A stretch of DNA of 64,000 nt from Thermoleophilaceae bacterium. Lineage in GTDB: Bacteria > Actinomycetota > Thermoleophilia > Solirubrobacterales > Thermoleophilaceae. The first letter of the stretch is position 1, and each line of letters starts with the position of its first letter. The stretch is taken from contig JBBDYQ010000010.1 in NCBI GenBank assembly GCA_040901445.1, forward strand, positions 112,182-176,181, given 5' to 3'. The translations under genes and the position numbers were made by a program. The notes under the pieces are model-generated. The model saw only the letters and a program-made list of their open reading frames with translations, ran no database searches and was not told where the DNA came from. Of the stretch, positions 17,361-29,948 are shown piece after piece.

Positions 17361-17972
17361 CTAGCGGGCCTGCAGCTCGTCGATGGAGATCGAGACGAGC
17401 GTGGGGCCCGGGAGCCCGCGCGGCGTCACCCGCCGCCGGACGGGCACGAGCAGCCCGTCGATCCATGTGTGGTCGTGGCATTCGTGGCGGGCGCGCGCGA
17501 CCGGGCCGAAGAACACCTCGGCGGTGTAGTCCAGCCGGCGCAGCCGCGCGTGCTCGTCGAAGTGGAAGGTCTGGCGGCGGCAGTGTGCGGGTATGCGGTC
17601 GGGGAACTCCACCTCCAGGCGCCGTCCGCGCAGCTCGCGGACGCGCACGTCCTCATCGGCGAAGACGAACGGCGCGGCGAGGTACCCCCAGAGCGCGTAG
17701 CCGGCGAAGTGCACGACGTCCTCGGTCCGCCAGCGCAGTCGCCGCGCCATGCCGGGCGGCCGCGGCTGCGCACCGTCGAAGGTGCCGATGCCGTGTAGCT
17801 CCACGTGCGGGCGCCGCGTGTCGGCGGAGGCGCGGAAGCTGCGCAGCACCCGCGGCCGGCCTTTGGAGGGCAGCGCGATGCCGCCGCAGCGCAGCGCCAC
17901 CTCGATGGAGCTGATCTCGCGCCAGCGCTCCAGGCCGCCATGAGCCGCGATCGCCTCGTCGAGCAGGCTCAC
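17361..17972 (-). CDS. Conserved protein of unknown function (203 aa), coupled to hydrolase
   Basis: I do not recognise a named family. The protein is soluble-looking and beta-rich, with the N-terminal phrase 'LDEAIAAHGGLERWREISS', frequent at the start of lipid-binding LolA/LppX-like lipoprotein domains, but without a signal peptide. Conserved-looking features include 'RPHVELHGIG' and 'FAGYALWGYLAAPFVF'. The GTG start overlaps the stop of the upstream alpha/beta hydrolase (GTGA, 17969-17972), so the two are co-translated. A role with that hydrolase, perhaps handling a hydrophobic substrate, is inference only. Confidence 0.7.
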   Translation of the reverse strand: MSLLDEAIAAHGGLERWREISSIEVALRCGGIALPSKGRPRVLRSFRASADTRRPHVELHGIGTFDGAQPRPPGMARRLRWRTEDVVHFAGYALWGYLAAPFVFADEDVRVRELRGRRLEVEFPDRIPAHCRRQTFHFDEHARLRRLDYTAEVFFGPVARARHECHDHTWIDGLLVPVRRRVTPRGLPGPTLVSISIDELQAR

Positions 17973-18757
17973 GGCAGGCAGTCCAGCGCCAGCCGGCGGA
18001 GGTCGGCCGCCAGCCGCCGGGGCCGCTCGGCCGGCAGGAAGTGCCGGGCCCGCTCGTAGACCACGAGGCGCCCGTCGCGCGCGGCCGCCGCGGTGCGCTC
18101 TCCCTGGGCAAGCGGGAAGAACGGGTCGCGCTCGCCCCATGCGACCAGCACGGGCACGTCGAGCTCTCGCAGGACGCGCTCGGCGGAGGCGTAGCGGGCT
18201 CCGAGCTCGCGCAGCGCGTGGCCGAAGATCGTCGCGGTGGCGCGGACCTGGGCCCCGTCGCCGAGGTGCCCGGCGCCCTCGAGCGGCACGCTCGCGCCCC
18301 GGCTCAGCATCATCGCCAGCGATGGGCGCGAGAAGAGGGCGCGGCCGGCGACCGCCCCGACGAGCGGCCATGTGACGGCCCGGATCGGCAGGGGGATGGG
18401 CGTGTCGGGAAACGCGTTGGTGGCCGCCAGGCACAGGCCCGCCACGACGCGGCGGCCGGGCTCGGCGTCCGCGAGCGCGAGAGCCACCGGCCCGCCGAAG
18501 TCGTGGCCGGCCACGACCGCGCGCGCAACGCCGGCCGCCCGCAGCGCCTCTGCGAGCGCGACGGCCTGGGCGTCGGCCCAGAGCTCCCCGATGGAGGCGG
18601 GCCGCCGGCTCTCGCCGAAGCCCAGCAGGTCGGGCACGAGCACGCGGTGGTCGCGCGCGAGGTCGGCAGCCACCTCGCGCCACACGGCGCTCGAGCCCGG
18701 GATCCCGTGCAGCAGGACGACCGCCCGTTCACCGGCTCCGTGTTCGTGGATCTTCAT
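17969..18757 (-). CDS. Alpha/beta hydrolase with Asp nucleophile (epoxide hydrolase/dehalogenase-like)
   Basis: The 262-residue enzyme has the oxyanion motif 'LLHGIPGSSAVW', the nucleophile elbow 'VVAGHDFGGPVAL' with Asp at about residue 86 in place of Ser, an acid in 'AWGERDPFFP' and the catalytic His in 'ARHFLPAERP'. The G-H-D-x-G-G elbow is typical of soluble epoxide hydrolases, haloalkane and fluoroacetate dehalogenases. The substrate is unknown. TAGTAT (18765-18770) is a -10 seven bases before the ATG. It is divergent from an HxlR-type regulator with only 35 bases between the two start codons, so that regulator likely controls it. Confidence 0.85.
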   Translation of the reverse strand: MKIHEHGAGERAVVLLHGIPGSSAVWREVAADLARDHRVLVPDLLGFGESRRPASIGELWADAQAVALAEALRAAGVARAVVAGHDFGGPVALALADAEPGRRVVAGLCLAATNAFPDTPIPLPIRAVTWPLVGAVAGRALFSRPSLAMMLSRGASVPLEGAGHLGDGAQVRATATIFGHALRELGARYASAERVLRELDVPVLVAWGERDPFFPLAQGERTAAAARDGRLVVYERARHFLPAERPRRLAADLRRLALDCLP

Positions 18758-18793
18758 CCGCCCAATACTACAGAGTTATATAGTTACTAGTTA
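18758..18793. promoter_or_regulatory. AT-rich divergent leaderless promoter with three AGTTA repeats
   Basis: The 35-base gap is strikingly AT-rich for this genome. On the plus strand TATAGT (18779-18784) lies eight bases before the HxlR-type ATG. On the minus strand TAGTAT (18765-18770) lies seven bases before the hydrolase ATG. AGTTA occurs at 18774, 18782 and 18789, i.e. 8 and 7 bases apart. These repeats overlap both -10 regions and are candidate binding sites for the encoded HxlR-type protein. Confidence 0.55.
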
Positions 18794-19437
18794 TGGAAGA
18801 TATAGCGCGTTCGTACCGGCAGTTCTGTGCGCTGGCCCGTGCGCTGGACGTGGTGGGAGAGCGCTGGACGCTGCTCCTGCTGCGCGAGCTGCTCCTCGGG
18901 CCGCGGCGCTTCCGCGACCTGCTCGACGGCCTGCCCGGCATCGGGCCGAACCTCCTCAGCGCCCGGCTGCGCCGGCTCCAGGCCGATGAGCTCGTCGTTC
19001 AGGAGCGCCTCGAGCCGCCGGCCGCCTCGCGGGTGTACGTGCTCACCGAGCGCGGACGCGCGCTCGACGACGCGCTCGTCGCCCTCGCCCGCTGGGGGAT
19101 GGATCCGATCGCGCCGCCCCGCCCTGACGACCGCTTCGACCCCGGCTGGTACGCCCTGGCGCTGAGGGCCGCGTTCCGGCCCGAGCGTGCCCGGGGCGTG
19201 GCCGAGGACTACGAGCTGCGCGTCGACGGCCGGACGCTGCACCTGCGGGTGAGTGACGGCCGCGCCGAGGCGCACCAGGGCCCCGCCCCGGAACCCGCCA
19301 TGGTGCTCACGGCCGGCACCGAGCGTTTGCTCTCCCTCCTCACCGCGCGCGCCCGGCCGTCCGCCGGCGAGCTCGAGGGGGACCCCGCCGCCTTCGAGCG
19401 CATGCTCGCCGCCTTCGAGCTGCCGGCGCCGCGGTGA
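18793..19437 (+). CDS. HxlR-family winged-helix regulator with C-terminal SCP2-like domain
   Basis: Residues 1-100 are an HxlR (MarR-superfamily) DNA-binding domain: 'ALDVVGERWTLLLLRELLLG' followed by 'GPRRFRDLLDGLPGIGPNLL' and the wing 'YVLTERGRAL'. Residues about 115-214 resemble the sterol-carrier-protein-2 fold, ending in 'LEGDPAAFERMLAAFELP', a combination known in actinobacterial regulators and suited to sensing a hydrophobic ligand. The ATG has no ribosome site and is placed eight bases after TATAGT, so the mRNA is probably leaderless. Divergent position indicates control of the hydrolase operon at 17361-18757. Confidence 0.85.
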   Translation: MEDIARSYRQFCALARALDVVGERWTLLLLRELLLGPRRFRDLLDGLPGIGPNLLSARLRRLQADELVVQERLEPPAASRVYVLTERGRALDDALVALARWGMDPIAPPRPDDRFDPGWYALALRAAFRPERARGVAEDYELRVDGRTLHLRVSDGRAEAHQGPAPEPAMVLTAGTERLLSLLTARARPSAGELEGDPAAFERMLAAFELPAPR

Positions 19438-19487
19438 CCGTGGTCGCGGTGGCGTCGCGCCGCTGAAGAGCGCTAGCGTCCCCGTCG

Positions 19488-20555
19488 GTGGCCTCTCCGC
19501 ACATCGAGATAGACGCCGGCGGCCGTGCCCTGCGCGTCTCCAACCCCGAACGCGTGATCTTCCCGCCGACCGACGGGAGCGCGCCGGTCACCAAGCTCCA
19601 GGTTGTGGAGCACTACCTGGCGGTCGCGCCGGGGATCATGCGCGCGCTGGGCGACCGGCCCACCACGCTCGAGCGCTGGCCCAAGGGCGTCCACCCGGGG
19701 ATGCAGCTCACGACACGCGAAGGGCAGAAGGGCGACGCCTTCTTCCAGAAGCGGGTGCCCAAGGGTGCGCCCGACTACCTCGAGACGGCGCGGATCGAGT
19801 TCCCCTCCGGGCGCAGCGCCGACGAGATCTGCCCCACCGAGATCGCCGTGGTGGGCTGGGCGGCCCAGATGGGGACGATCACGTTCCACCCCTGGCCGGT
19901 GCGGCGGGCGGACGTGGACCACCCCGACGAGCTGCGCATCGACCTCGATCCCCAGCCGGGCACCGACTTCGCCGACGCGGTCCGCCTGGCCGGAGAGGCA
20001 CGGGCGCTGCTGGGCGACCTGGGCTACGTGGGCTTCCCCAAGACCTCGGGCGGGCGCGGCGTCCACATCTACGTGCGCATCGAGCCGCGCTGGACGTTCA
20101 CCGACATGCGCCACGCGGCGATCGCGTTCGGACGCGAGCTGGAGCGCCGGCGACCGGGCGAGGTCACCACCAATTGGTGGAAGGAGGAGCGCGGGGAGAA
20201 GGTCTTCGTCGACTACAACCAGAACGCCCGCGACCGCACGATCGCCTCCGCCTACAGCGTGCGCCCGCGCCCCGGCGCCCCGGTATCGGCGCCGGTCACC
20301 TGGGACGAGCTCGGCGAGTGCCGGCCCGAGGACTTCACCGTGGCCACGATGGCCGCGCGCTTCGCCGACGCCGGCGACCTGCACGAGGCGATCGACGACG
20401 TCGCGCACTCGCTCGAGCCGCTGCTGGACATCTACGAGCGCGACGAGACCGAGGGCCTGGGCGACATGCCCTACCCGCCCGACTACCCGAAGATGCCGGG
20501 CGAGCCCAAGCGCGTGCAGCCCAGCCGCGACACCGACCGCAGGGAGGTCGGCTAG
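19488..20555 (+). CDS. Stand-alone LigD-type primase-polymerase (AEP superfamily)
   Basis: The 355-residue protein matches the polymerase domain of bacterial NHEJ ligase D: 'VSNPERVIFPP', 'DAFFQKRVPKGAPDYLETA', the metal-binding 'LRIDLDPQPGTDF', the His-containing 'KTSGGRGVHIYVRI' and 'VDYNQNARDRTIASAYSVR'. LigD-Pol enzymes fill gaps and prefer ribonucleotides at broken ends. No ligase or nuclease domain is attached and no ku gene is in the window. The GTG start is eight bases after TAGCGT (19474-19479), suggesting a leaderless message. A nested inverted repeat follows the gene. Confidence 0.9.
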   Translation: MASPHIEIDAGGRALRVSNPERVIFPPTDGSAPVTKLQVVEHYLAVAPGIMRALGDRPTTLERWPKGVHPGMQLTTREGQKGDAFFQKRVPKGAPDYLETARIEFPSGRSADEICPTEIAVVGWAAQMGTITFHPWPVRRADVDHPDELRIDLDPQPGTDFADAVRLAGEARALLGDLGYVGFPKTSGGRGVHIYVRIEPRWTFTDMRHAAIAFGRELERRRPGEVTTNWWKEERGEKVFVDYNQNARDRTIASAYSVRPRPGAPVSAPVTWDELGECRPEDFTVATMAARFADAGDLHEAIDDVAHSLEPLLDIYERDETEGLGDMPYPPDYPKMPGEPKRVQPSRDTDRREVG

Positions 20556-20578
20556 CGCCTGGGCACTGCGATGCCTGG

Positions 20579-20625
20579 CGCTGTTCCGCATTGACCTGAC
20601 CATTTCGGGTCGAAGCAGAACAGCG
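20579..20625. terminator. Nested inverted repeat between convergent polymerase and PucR-type genes
   Basis: CGCTGTTC (20579-20586) and GAACAGCG (20618-20625) are perfect 8-bp arms. Inside them GACC (20593-20596) faces GGTC. The structure occupies the 97-base gap between two convergent genes and is probably a bidirectional terminator. Confidence 0.5.
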
Positions 20626-20652
20626 AGCGGCGTGATGTCCCCGCAACCCGCA

Positions 20653-21843
20653 TCAGCTCGCTGGACCGGGGAGTCGGCCGGCCCGCAGCGCCAGCTCGAG
20701 CTCGAAGCGTGAGTCCGGCCGCTTGAGCGCCTCGCCGAGGAGGTCACGCAGCCGGCCCATCCGGTAGCGCACGGTCTGGGGATGCACGTGCAGGGCGCGC
20801 GCGACGGCCTCGGTGCGTCCCTGGTGGGCGAGCCACGCCATCAGCGTGGCGGACATGCGCTCGCGGGAGGCCGGGGTGAGGTCGGCGAGCGGCGCCAGCG
20901 CGCGCGCGGCGAGGTCGCGCGCCAGGCGGCGGTCGGCGTGGAGCAGCAGCTCCACCGCATGGTCGTCCGCCACCACCGGCCGGCCGGTGTCGATGACTCC
21001 CTCCACCGCCAGCCGCAGCGCCGACTGAGCGCGGCCGAACGAGAGCGCCGCTTCGTGCCAGGCCACCGCCGGGCCGATGGCGAGCGGAGCGTCGCCGGCC
21101 ACCGCGAGCAGCTCGGCGCGACGCCCGGGCGCCTCCGGGTCCGGGACGAGCAGGCACACCAGGCCGGCCGCCGGCGCGGCCAGCCAGTCGGCGGCGCCGC
21201 GGGCGGCCAGGCGGTCGGCGTCCGACCCCTCCACCGCCACGCCCGCCAGTGACTCGGGCAGCGGCCAGGCCACCTCGGCGGCCAGCGCCTCCACCGCGGC
21301 GCGATCGGCCGGCGGGTCCTGCACGAGCAGCGCGGCCAGGCGCCGGCGGCGGCGCTGCTGCTCGCCGGCCGCGGCCGCCTGCTCGCGCGCGTAGCCCTCG
21401 ATCGACTCGGCCGAGAGCTCGTCGATGTAGGCGAAGATCGCCTCGGCCAGCGCGTACATCGTGTCCGGCGCGAGCCCGGCCCGCTCGCCCGCCAGGCGCA
21501 GCCGCCGCCACGCCACCCGCGCGCCGAGGCGGTAGGCGGCCTGGAGCGCGTCGAGGCTGCGCCCGGCCCGCATCTCGCCGCGCCCGAGGTTCACGTAGAC
21601 GTCGCGCCCGGGGCCGCGCTCGGACCCCGGCCGTTCCGCAAGGGCGAGGAACTGGCGCAGCGCCTCCTCCACCCCGATGCGCAGTCCGCGGCCGAAGGAG
21701 CCCTCCATCGGGCGGGCGTAGTCGGGCACGCCGGCGCTGACGGCGGCCACGATCTCGTCGGCCAGCGCGGGCAGTTCCGGGCGCATGACCGCGGCGACGT
21801 CCGGCGGCAGCGCCTCCCAGGGCCTATCGTCAACCACCGTCAT
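20653..21843 (-). CDS. PucR/CdaR-type helix-turn-helix regulator (396 aa)
   Basis: The C-terminal ~60 residues carry the PucR HTH: 'WLAHQGRTEAVARALHVHPQ' followed by 'TVRYRMGRLRDLLG', nearly identical in layout to CdaR/PucR regulators. The N-terminal half (about 20-150) is the helical sensor-like domain seen in many actinobacterial PucR proteins, and the centre is a degenerate GGDEF-like region. It likely binds a small ligand and regulates the divergent desaturase operon. TAGGCT (21852-21857) lies eight bases before the ATG. The inverted arms CAGAA/TTCTG around 21849-21867 overlap its promoter and could be its operator. Confidence 0.85.
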   Translation of the reverse strand: MTVVDDRPWEALPPDVAAVMRPELPALADEIVAAVSAGVPDYARPMEGSFGRGLRIGVEEALRQFLALAERPGSERGPGRDVYVNLGRGEMRAGRSLDALQAAYRLGARVAWRRLRLAGERAGLAPDTMYALAEAIFAYIDELSAESIEGYAREQAAAAGEQQRRRRRLAALLVQDPPADRAAVEALAAEVAWPLPESLAGVAVEGSDADRLAARGAADWLAAPAAGLVCLLVPDPEAPGRRAELLAVAGDAPLAIGPAVAWHEAALSFGRAQSALRLAVEGVIDTGRPVVADDHAVELLLHADRRLARDLAARALAPLADLTPASRERMSATLMAWLAHQGRTEAVARALHVHPQTVRYRMGRLRDLLGEALKRPDSRFELELALRAGRLPGPAS

Positions 21844-21928
21844 TTGTCAGAAGCCTACAAGTTCTGCCAGTTAAGTCGTGGGTGCATTTATGAGACAGAC
21901 CCGATTCTTCGCCCTAGATTCCATAGTG

Positions 21929-22816
21929 ATGAGCCGACTCGAGCGCAACGCCAACGTCATCGCCGTCATCCTCCCCTTCGTGGCCTTCATCGCGGCCATC
22001 GTCCTGCTGTGGAACTCGCTCGTCGGCTGGACGGATCTGGGGATCCTGGCCGTGATGTACGCCCTCACCGGCGTCGGCATCACGGTGGGCTTCCACCGGC
22101 TGCTCACCCATCGCGCGTTCGAGACCCACCGGCCGGTGAAGTACGCCTTCGCCGTGCTCGGCACGATGGCCGTCCAGGGCCCCGTGCTCGCGTGGGTGGC
22201 CGACCACCGCAAGCACCATGCCTTCACCGACGAGGAGGGCGACCCGCATTCGCCCCACGCCGGCCACGAGGGCGGCATCCGCGGCGCCCTTCACGGCCTG
22301 TACCACGCGCACATGGGCTGGCTCTTCCAGCTTCAGGGCCGGGCCCGACCGGGCAAGTACGCCAAGGAGCTGCTCGAGGACCCGGGCATGAGGTGGATCA
22401 GCCGGCACTTCGTGGCGCTCATCGGCCTCAGCCTGCTCATCCCGTTCGCGCTCGGTCTCGCGATCAGCGGGGCGCTCGCCGGCGGGCTCACCGCGTTGCT
22501 GTGGGGCGGCTTCGTCCGCATCTTCCTCCTCCACCACGTCACCTGGAGCATCAACTCGATCTGCCACTTCTTCGGGCGCCGCCGGTTCGAGACCGAGGAC
22601 CAGTCCACGAACGTGTTCTGGCTGGCGCTGCCGTCGTTCGGCGAGGCATGGCATCACAACCACCACGCGTTCCCGCGCTCGGCCTTCCACGGGCTGCGCT
22701 GGTGGGAGGTCGATCCGGGGGGTATCGTCATCCGGGCCATGAAGCGACTGGGCCTGGCATGGAACGTGGTGCACATCGCCCCCGAGCGCCAGCGGGCGAA
22801 GGCAGTTGCAGCCTGA
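21929..22816 (+). CDS. Acyl-CoA/acyl-lipid delta-9-type fatty acid desaturase
   Basis: The membrane-bound di-iron desaturase inserts a double bond in fatty acyl chains. The three histidine boxes are present: 'GFHRLLTHRAF', 'DHRKHHAFTDEEGDPHSPH' and 'EAWHHNHHAFPRSAFHGL'. Four hydrophobic segments surround them, as expected for a membrane enzyme. I choose ATG 21929 (MSRLERNANVIAV), eight bases after TAGATT (21915-21920), instead of a GTG or ATG further up; the upstream codons lie in the promoter shared with the PucR-type gene. The last 11 bases overlap the hemolysin III-type gene, giving translational coupling. Confidence 0.92.
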   Translation: MSRLERNANVIAVILPFVAFIAAIVLLWNSLVGWTDLGILAVMYALTGVGITVGFHRLLTHRAFETHRPVKYAFAVLGTMAVQGPVLAWVADHRKHHAFTDEEGDPHSPHAGHEGGIRGALHGLYHAHMGWLFQLQGRARPGKYAKELLEDPGMRWISRHFVALIGLSLLIPFALGLAISGALAGGLTALLWGGFVRIFLLHHVTWSINSICHFFGRRRFETEDQSTNVFWLALPSFGEAWHHNHHAFPRSAFHGLRWWEVDPGGIVIRAMKRLGLAWNVVHIAPERQRAKAVAA

Positions 22817-23471
22817 CATCCCTCTCCAGCCCGAGCTGAAGCCGCGCCTGCGCGGCGTCTCGCATCAATGGGCGTTCGTCGCCGCCCTGCTCCTGGGCGT
22901 GGCGCTCGTGCTCGCGGCCCCGGACGGCGAGGCCACGCTGGCCACGGGGATCTACGCGCTCAGCGTGGTGGCGCTGTTCGGCACCAGCGCGCTCTACCAC
23001 CGGATCTCATGGTCGTCCGTCGCCGCGCGGCGCTGGATGCGGCGCCTCGACCACTCGATGATCTTCTTCCTGATCGCGGGCACGTACACGCCGTTCGCGC
23101 TGCTGGCCCTCGACGGAACGATCGCCACCGTGATCCTCGTGGTCGTCTGGTCCGGCGCCCTCGGCGGCGTGATCCTCAAGCTGGCCTGGATCGACGCGCC
23201 CAAGTGGCTGATCGCCGGCGTCTACGTGGCGCTGGGCTGGGTGGCGGTGGCGGCCTTCCCCCAGCTCTACGAGGCGCTCGGGCTCACCGCGACGGCCATG
23301 GTGGCCGGCGGTGGCGTGCTCTACACGCTCGGCGCCGTGGTGTACGCGCTGCGCCGTCCCGACCCGGTCCCGCCGGTCTTCGGCTACCACGAGGTCTTCC
23401 ACCTGCTGGTGATCGCGGCCGCCGCGCTGCAGTACGCGGTTGTGGCGTTCTGGGTGCTGCCGGGCGGCTGA
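22806..23471 (+). CDS. Hemolysin III / PAQR-family membrane protein
   Basis: The 221-residue protein has seven hydrophobic segments and the family signatures 'GTSALYHRISW', 'RLDHSMIFFLIAGTYTPFAL' and 'FGYHEVFHLLVI', whose His/Asp/Ser residues are the zinc ligands in the PAQR (adiponectin-receptor) superfamily. Bacterial members are often annotated YqfA or hemolysin III, but are plausibly lipid hydrolases or membrane-state sensors. Start is a TTG overlapping the 3' end of the desaturase. This coupling suggests both act on membrane lipid composition. Confidence 0.88.
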   Translation: MQPDIPLQPELKPRLRGVSHQWAFVAALLLGVALVLAAPDGEATLATGIYALSVVALFGTSALYHRISWSSVAARRWMRRLDHSMIFFLIAGTYTPFALLALDGTIATVILVVVWSGALGGVILKLAWIDAPKWLIAGVYVALGWVAVAAFPQLYEALGLTATAMVAGGGVLYTLGAVVYALRRPDPVPPVFGYHEVFHLLVIAAAALQYAVVAFWVLPGG

Positions 23472-23508
23472 GCCGGCCGCCGGCGGGGGTCCAGACCGTG
23501 AACCCGGA

Positions 23509-23560
23509 CGTCGATTGAAGCCTTGACGGGCCTATAGCCCCCATAACGCTTCAATCGACG
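23509..23560. terminator. 52-bp inverted repeat between convergent hemolysin III-type gene and purB
   Basis: CGTCGATTGAAGC (23509-23521) and GCTTCAATCGACG (23548-23560) are exact 13-bp arms. The loop holds a second stem GGGC-CTATA-GCCC (23528-23540). It lies in the 123-base gap between convergent genes and is richer in A/T than its surroundings. A two-way terminator is the simplest reading; a small palindromic repeat element is an alternative. Confidence 0.55.
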
Positions 23561-23594
23561 CCGCGGGCGCTCGGCGAGACGCCGGGCGAGACGC

Positions 23595-24874
<1,280 letters not shown>

Positions 24875-24878
<4 letters not shown>

Positions 24879-25341
24879 GAGCCGAGGATTCTCGCCGCCA
24901 GCACCGCCGCGTTGCGCGCCCCGTTCACGGCGACACAGGCCACGGGCACGCCCGGGGGCATCTGCGCGATCGCCAGCAGGGCATCGAGCCCGCCGGCAAC
25001 CGAGGCGGAGCTGGTGAGCGGCACGCCGACCACCGGCAGGTCGGTGTGCGCCGCCACCGCGCCGGGCAGCGCGGCCGCCAGGCCTGCGCCCGCGATGATC
25101 ACGCGCAGCCCGCGCCCCTGGGCGCTCCTGGCGTACTCGGCCACGAGATCGGGGGACCGGTGCGCGCTCATCACCTGTATCTCGAACGAGATGCCCCGGT
25201 CGTCCAGCTCCTTGCCGGCCTTCTCCATCACCGGCATGTCGCTGTCGGAGCCCATGACGATGCCCACCAGCGGCGCGTCGTCCTCGTCGAACTCGTGCGT
25301 CTGGACCTCGGTCTGCGTCCCCGGCGCCCGCTCGGGCTGCG

Positions 25342-25345
<4 letters not shown>
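24875..25345 (-). CDS. purE: N5-carboxyaminoimidazole ribonucleotide mutase
   Basis: PurE moves the carboxyl group in N5-CAIR to make CAIR. After a ~25-residue hydrophilic extension the core begins 'PLVGIVMGSDSDMPVMEKAG', then 'VMSAHRSPDLV', 'IIAGAGLAAALPGAVAAHT' and 'VGVPLTSS'. These match class I PurE, which normally works with PurK; no purK gene is in the window. The ATG overlaps the purD stop (25342-25345) and its own stop overlaps the purB GTG. Confidence 0.94.
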
Positions 25346-26628
<1,283 letters not shown>

Positions 26629-26632
26629 GAAC

Positions 26633-26914
26633 CTAGAGCGAGGCGATGAAGTCGTCGACCGGGATCGCGGCGAGCGTCTCGTACTTCGCCGTGCCGCGCG
26701 ACCCGAGCTCGAGCGAGACGCGCGCGATGGCCTTCTCGTCAGGCGCTTCCACCACGTTGATGAAGTCGTACTGGCCGAGCACCGCCCACTGCGCCGTGAC
26801 CGACGCGCCGAGCTGCTCGATCTCCTTGTTCACCTCGCGAATGCGCGCGGGATTGTTCTTGATCGTCTGCACGCCCTCTGGAGTGAGCTTGCTGAGCAGG
26901 ACATAGGTGGGCAT
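26633..26914 (-). CDS. GYD-domain protein (93 aa)
   Basis: A small protein with the GYD-domain pattern: '[19 protein letters not shown]' at the start, a central '[19 protein letters not shown]' and a C-terminal '[13 protein letters not shown]'. It is expected to form a ferredoxin-like dimeric barrel. The function of the family is not established. It is placed four bases before purD. The 41-base gap after clpB contains an AAAGG ribosome site, and a TAGGAT hexamer (26953-26958) overlaps the clpB stop codon, so the GYD-purDEB run probably has its own promoter. Confidence 0.88.
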   Translation of the reverse strand: MPTYVLLSKLTPEGVQTIKNNPARIREVNKEIEQLGASVTAQWAVLGQYDFINVVEAPDEKAIARVSLELGSRGTAKYETLAAIPVDDFIASL

Positions 26915-26955
26915 GTGGCCGGGCCTTTCGGTCGACGACGGCGGGCGCGCTGATC

Positions 26956-29483
<2,528 letters not shown>

Positions 29484-29487
<4 letters not shown>

Positions 29488-29948
29488 CGCTGCGCCCCCC
29501 CTCGCTGGATCGGGATCCGGACGCCACGGGCGCCGCGGACCTGCCTGGCGGGGACGAGGGCGCGACCGGGTGCCTCATACGGGACGAGCTCGGCACGGAA
29601 AGAGCGGCGGATGCGCTCCACCTCCCGCTCGAGCTCCTCGCGCGCGCGCTCGGCCTGGCGCTCCATCCGGAGCACGCGGGCGCGCATGCGCTCGAGCTCC
29701 TCCTCGAGCGCGAACACCCGCTCCACGCCCGCCAGGTTCATGCCCATCTCGCACGTGAGCTCCTGGATCCGGCGCAGCCGCTCCACGTCGGCTTCGGAGT
29801 ACAGGCGCGTGCGACCGGCCGAGCGCTTGGGCGTGATGAGCCCGCGCGCCTCGTAGATGCGCAGCGTCTGGGGATGCATGCCGGCGAGGTCGGCGGCCAC
29901 CGAGATCATGTAGACGCCGCGGGCGGGCTCGGGGCGACGGGTTGCCAT
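29484..29948 (-). CDS. hspR: MerR-family heat-shock repressor HspR
   Basis: The first ~75 residues form a MerR-type winged helix with the HspR pattern '[20 protein letters not shown]' followed by '[20 protein letters not shown]'. A coiled coil (about 85-125) and a basic tail of 30 residues follow. In actinobacteria HspR represses the dnaK operon and clpB by binding the HAIR inverted repeat (CTTGAGT-N7-ACTCAAG) with DnaK as co-repressor. The gene starts on the TGA of dnaJ (TGATG, 29946-29950) and overlaps clpB, so it is autoregulated if it acts at the dnaK promoter. I could not find a clear HAIR site. Confidence 0.93.

Noticed and set aside
20556..20652. Transposase or gene remnant in the LigD-PucR gap
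   Set aside because: A minus-strand frame gives peptide-like text, but no family motif is recognisable; a nested inverted repeat explains the sequence better.
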